Source of the DNA: Deltaproteobacteria bacterium
GTDB taxonomy: Bacteria; Desulfobacterota; DSM-4660; Desulfatiglandales; Desulfatiglandaceae
Assembly: GCA_029932035.1 (NCBI GenBank)
Contig: JAOZQV010000234.1
Coordinates: 1 to 6,140 of the forward strand
Direction of reading: 5' to 3'
DNA length: 6,140 nucleotides
Shown: positions 5,739 through 6,140 of the stretch, one piece after another
Layout: each line of letters begins with the position of its first letter
Position numbering within the stretch: position 1 is the first letter of the stretch
Notes under the pieces: generated by a model
What the model was told of the DNA's origin: nothing
Database searches by the model: none
The model's input: only the letters and a program-made list of their open reading frames with translations
Position numbers and translations under genes: made by a program

Positions 5739-5774
5739 TCGACAATATTGTCGACCTGTTACGCCTATTGTCGA
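5739..5774. promoter_or_regulatory. 16-bp palindrome plus half-site, candidate activator-binding UAS
   Basis: TCGACAATATTGTCGA (5739-5754) is a perfect 16-bp palindrome. The half-site ATTGTCGA recurs at 5767-5774, exactly 20 bases after its copy in the palindrome, so on the same face of the helix. The palindrome centre lies about 97 bases upstream of the -12 element of the sigma-54 promoter, in the usual range for enhancer-binding proteins. The protein that binds is not identifiable from the window. Confidence 0.6.
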
Positions 5775-5799
5775 ATCCCGTGTTGATCCATTTTTGTAT

Positions 5800-5812
5800 A
5801 ATCAATTGTTTT
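5800..5812 (+). promoter_or_regulatory. Possible IHF-binding site
   Basis: AATCAATTGTTTT fits the IHF consensus WATCAANNNNTTR at all positions but the last, in an AT-rich stretch. It lies between the palindromic site and the -24/-12 promoter, where IHF often bends DNA to bring the activator to sigma-54 polymerase. Such matches arise by chance in AT-rich DNA, so this is tentative. Confidence 0.35.
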
Positions 5813-5829
5813 TGTTGTGAAAATACTTT

Positions 5830-5845
5830 TGGCACACTCCTTGTA
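5830..5845 (+). promoter_or_regulatory. Sigma-54 (-24/-12) promoter for the plus-strand gene
   Basis: TGGCACACTCCTTGTA matches the RpoN consensus TGGCACGNNNNTTGCW at all fixed positions except two (A for G at the seventh; T for C in the -12 dinucleotide, GT for GC). The -24 GG (5831-5832) and -12 GT (5843-5844) have the required spacing. It points to the gene at 5906, giving a leader of roughly 50 bases. A bound activator and ATP would be needed for transcription. Confidence 0.75.
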
Positions 5846-5905
5846 CTGATGCTTGGGAAAATGGCTTTATAGCAAACACAAAACTTATCAAACAGGAGGT
5901 CAACA

Positions 5906-6140
5906 ATGGATAAGGTTTCACAAAGACCAGTTGTACAAAAAGCATTTAAGGGCATGGTTGTTTTGGGGCTGGGACTTGCGGTCACAATCGGGTTTGCCCC
6001 GGTAACAACCTGGGCAGGTTTTCAGAATCAAACAGAGCAAAGTTGCCGCTTCAAGGGGCAATCCCAGAAAAGAGATAGTAAGCTGGGGCGGATTTCTGCG
6101 GGTGAAAAGATCATCATGGCCCGCGGAGGGAACCGGTCTG
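5906..6140 (+). CDS. Exported protein of unknown function (3' end cut by window edge)
   Basis: 78 residues are present and the frame is open at the right edge. A perfect AGGAGGT (5894-5900) lies 5 bases before the ATG. The N-terminus is a good signal peptide: basic region with Arg7, Lys12 and Lys15, hydrophobic core 'GMVVLGLGLAVTIGFAPV' (16-33), and a likely cut after 'TTWA' (residue 37). The mature start is polar, with a single Cys (47) and a run of Lys/Arg ('RFKGQSQKRDSKLGR', 48-62), ending in 'ARGGNRS', which may open a Gly/Asn-rich tail. I do not recognise the family. It is transcribed away from arsR, from a probable sigma-54 promoter, so it is likely regulated separately from the ars operon and its link to arsenic is uncertain. 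Confidence 0.8.
   Translation, partial: MDKVSQRPVVQKAFKGMVVLGLGLAVTIGFAPVTTWAGFQNQTEQSCRFKGQSQKRDSKLGRISAGEKIIMARGGNRS

Noticed and set aside
5692..5985. 97-codon minus-strand open frame across the divergent promoter region
   Set aside because: It overlaps the sigma-54 promoter, the palindrome and the antisense of the well-supported exported-protein start, and its translation is low-complexity without recognisable motifs.
1..6140. CRISPR arrays, tRNA or rRNA genes, insertion sequences
   Set aside because: No regularly spaced repeats, RNA gene signatures, transposase motifs or flanking terminal repeats were seen by eye.

Overview
The window carries an arsenic-resistance operon on the minus strand that is unusually rich in thiol-redox proteins. 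It also holds the divergent promoter region of that operon and the start of an exported-protein gene on the plus strand. Base composition is moderate. A textbook sigma-54 promoter, an ArsR with a CxC metal site, an ArsP-type permease and a SurA-like/thioredoxin fusion together suggest an anaerobic Gram-negative bacterium, most likely a deltaproteobacterium (Desulfobacterota). That assignment is inference; no phylogenetic marker is present.

Layout in the order of transcription (minus strand, right to left): promoter and operator (about 5584-5629); arsR (5228-5572); ArsP/DUF318 permease (4018-5190); a 165-residue protein with an unrecognised N-terminal domain and a C-terminal small thioredoxin fold (3443-3940); a stand-alone 77-residue small thioredoxin (3162-3395); an exported SurA-N-like/thioredoxin fusion (2171-3118); a membrane-anchored thioredoxin (1706-2170); a CcdA-like thiol-electron transporter (970-1677); and an Acr3 arsenite exporter (905 to the left edge, C-terminus missing). 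All genes point the same way, with gaps of 0 to about 76 bases and no clear internal terminator, so one operon is likely.

How the genes may work together: ArsR senses As(III) and releases the operon. Acr3 exports arsenite, and the ArsP-type permease probably exports trivalent organoarsenicals. The two cytosolic CxxC proteins, the membrane protein CcdA and the two extracytoplasmic CxxC proteins have all the parts of a thiol relay from cytoplasm to periplasm. The relay and its substrate are inferred from content, not shown.

Right end: 5573-5905 is a 333-base intergenic region. Besides the arsR promoter it holds short AGGTTT-type repeats (5655-5700), a perfect 16-bp palindrome with an extra half-site (5739-5774), an IHF-like site (about 5800-5812) and a -24/-12 promoter (5830-5845). 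This set reads toward a plus-strand gene at 5906 that encodes a signal-peptide protein running off the window.
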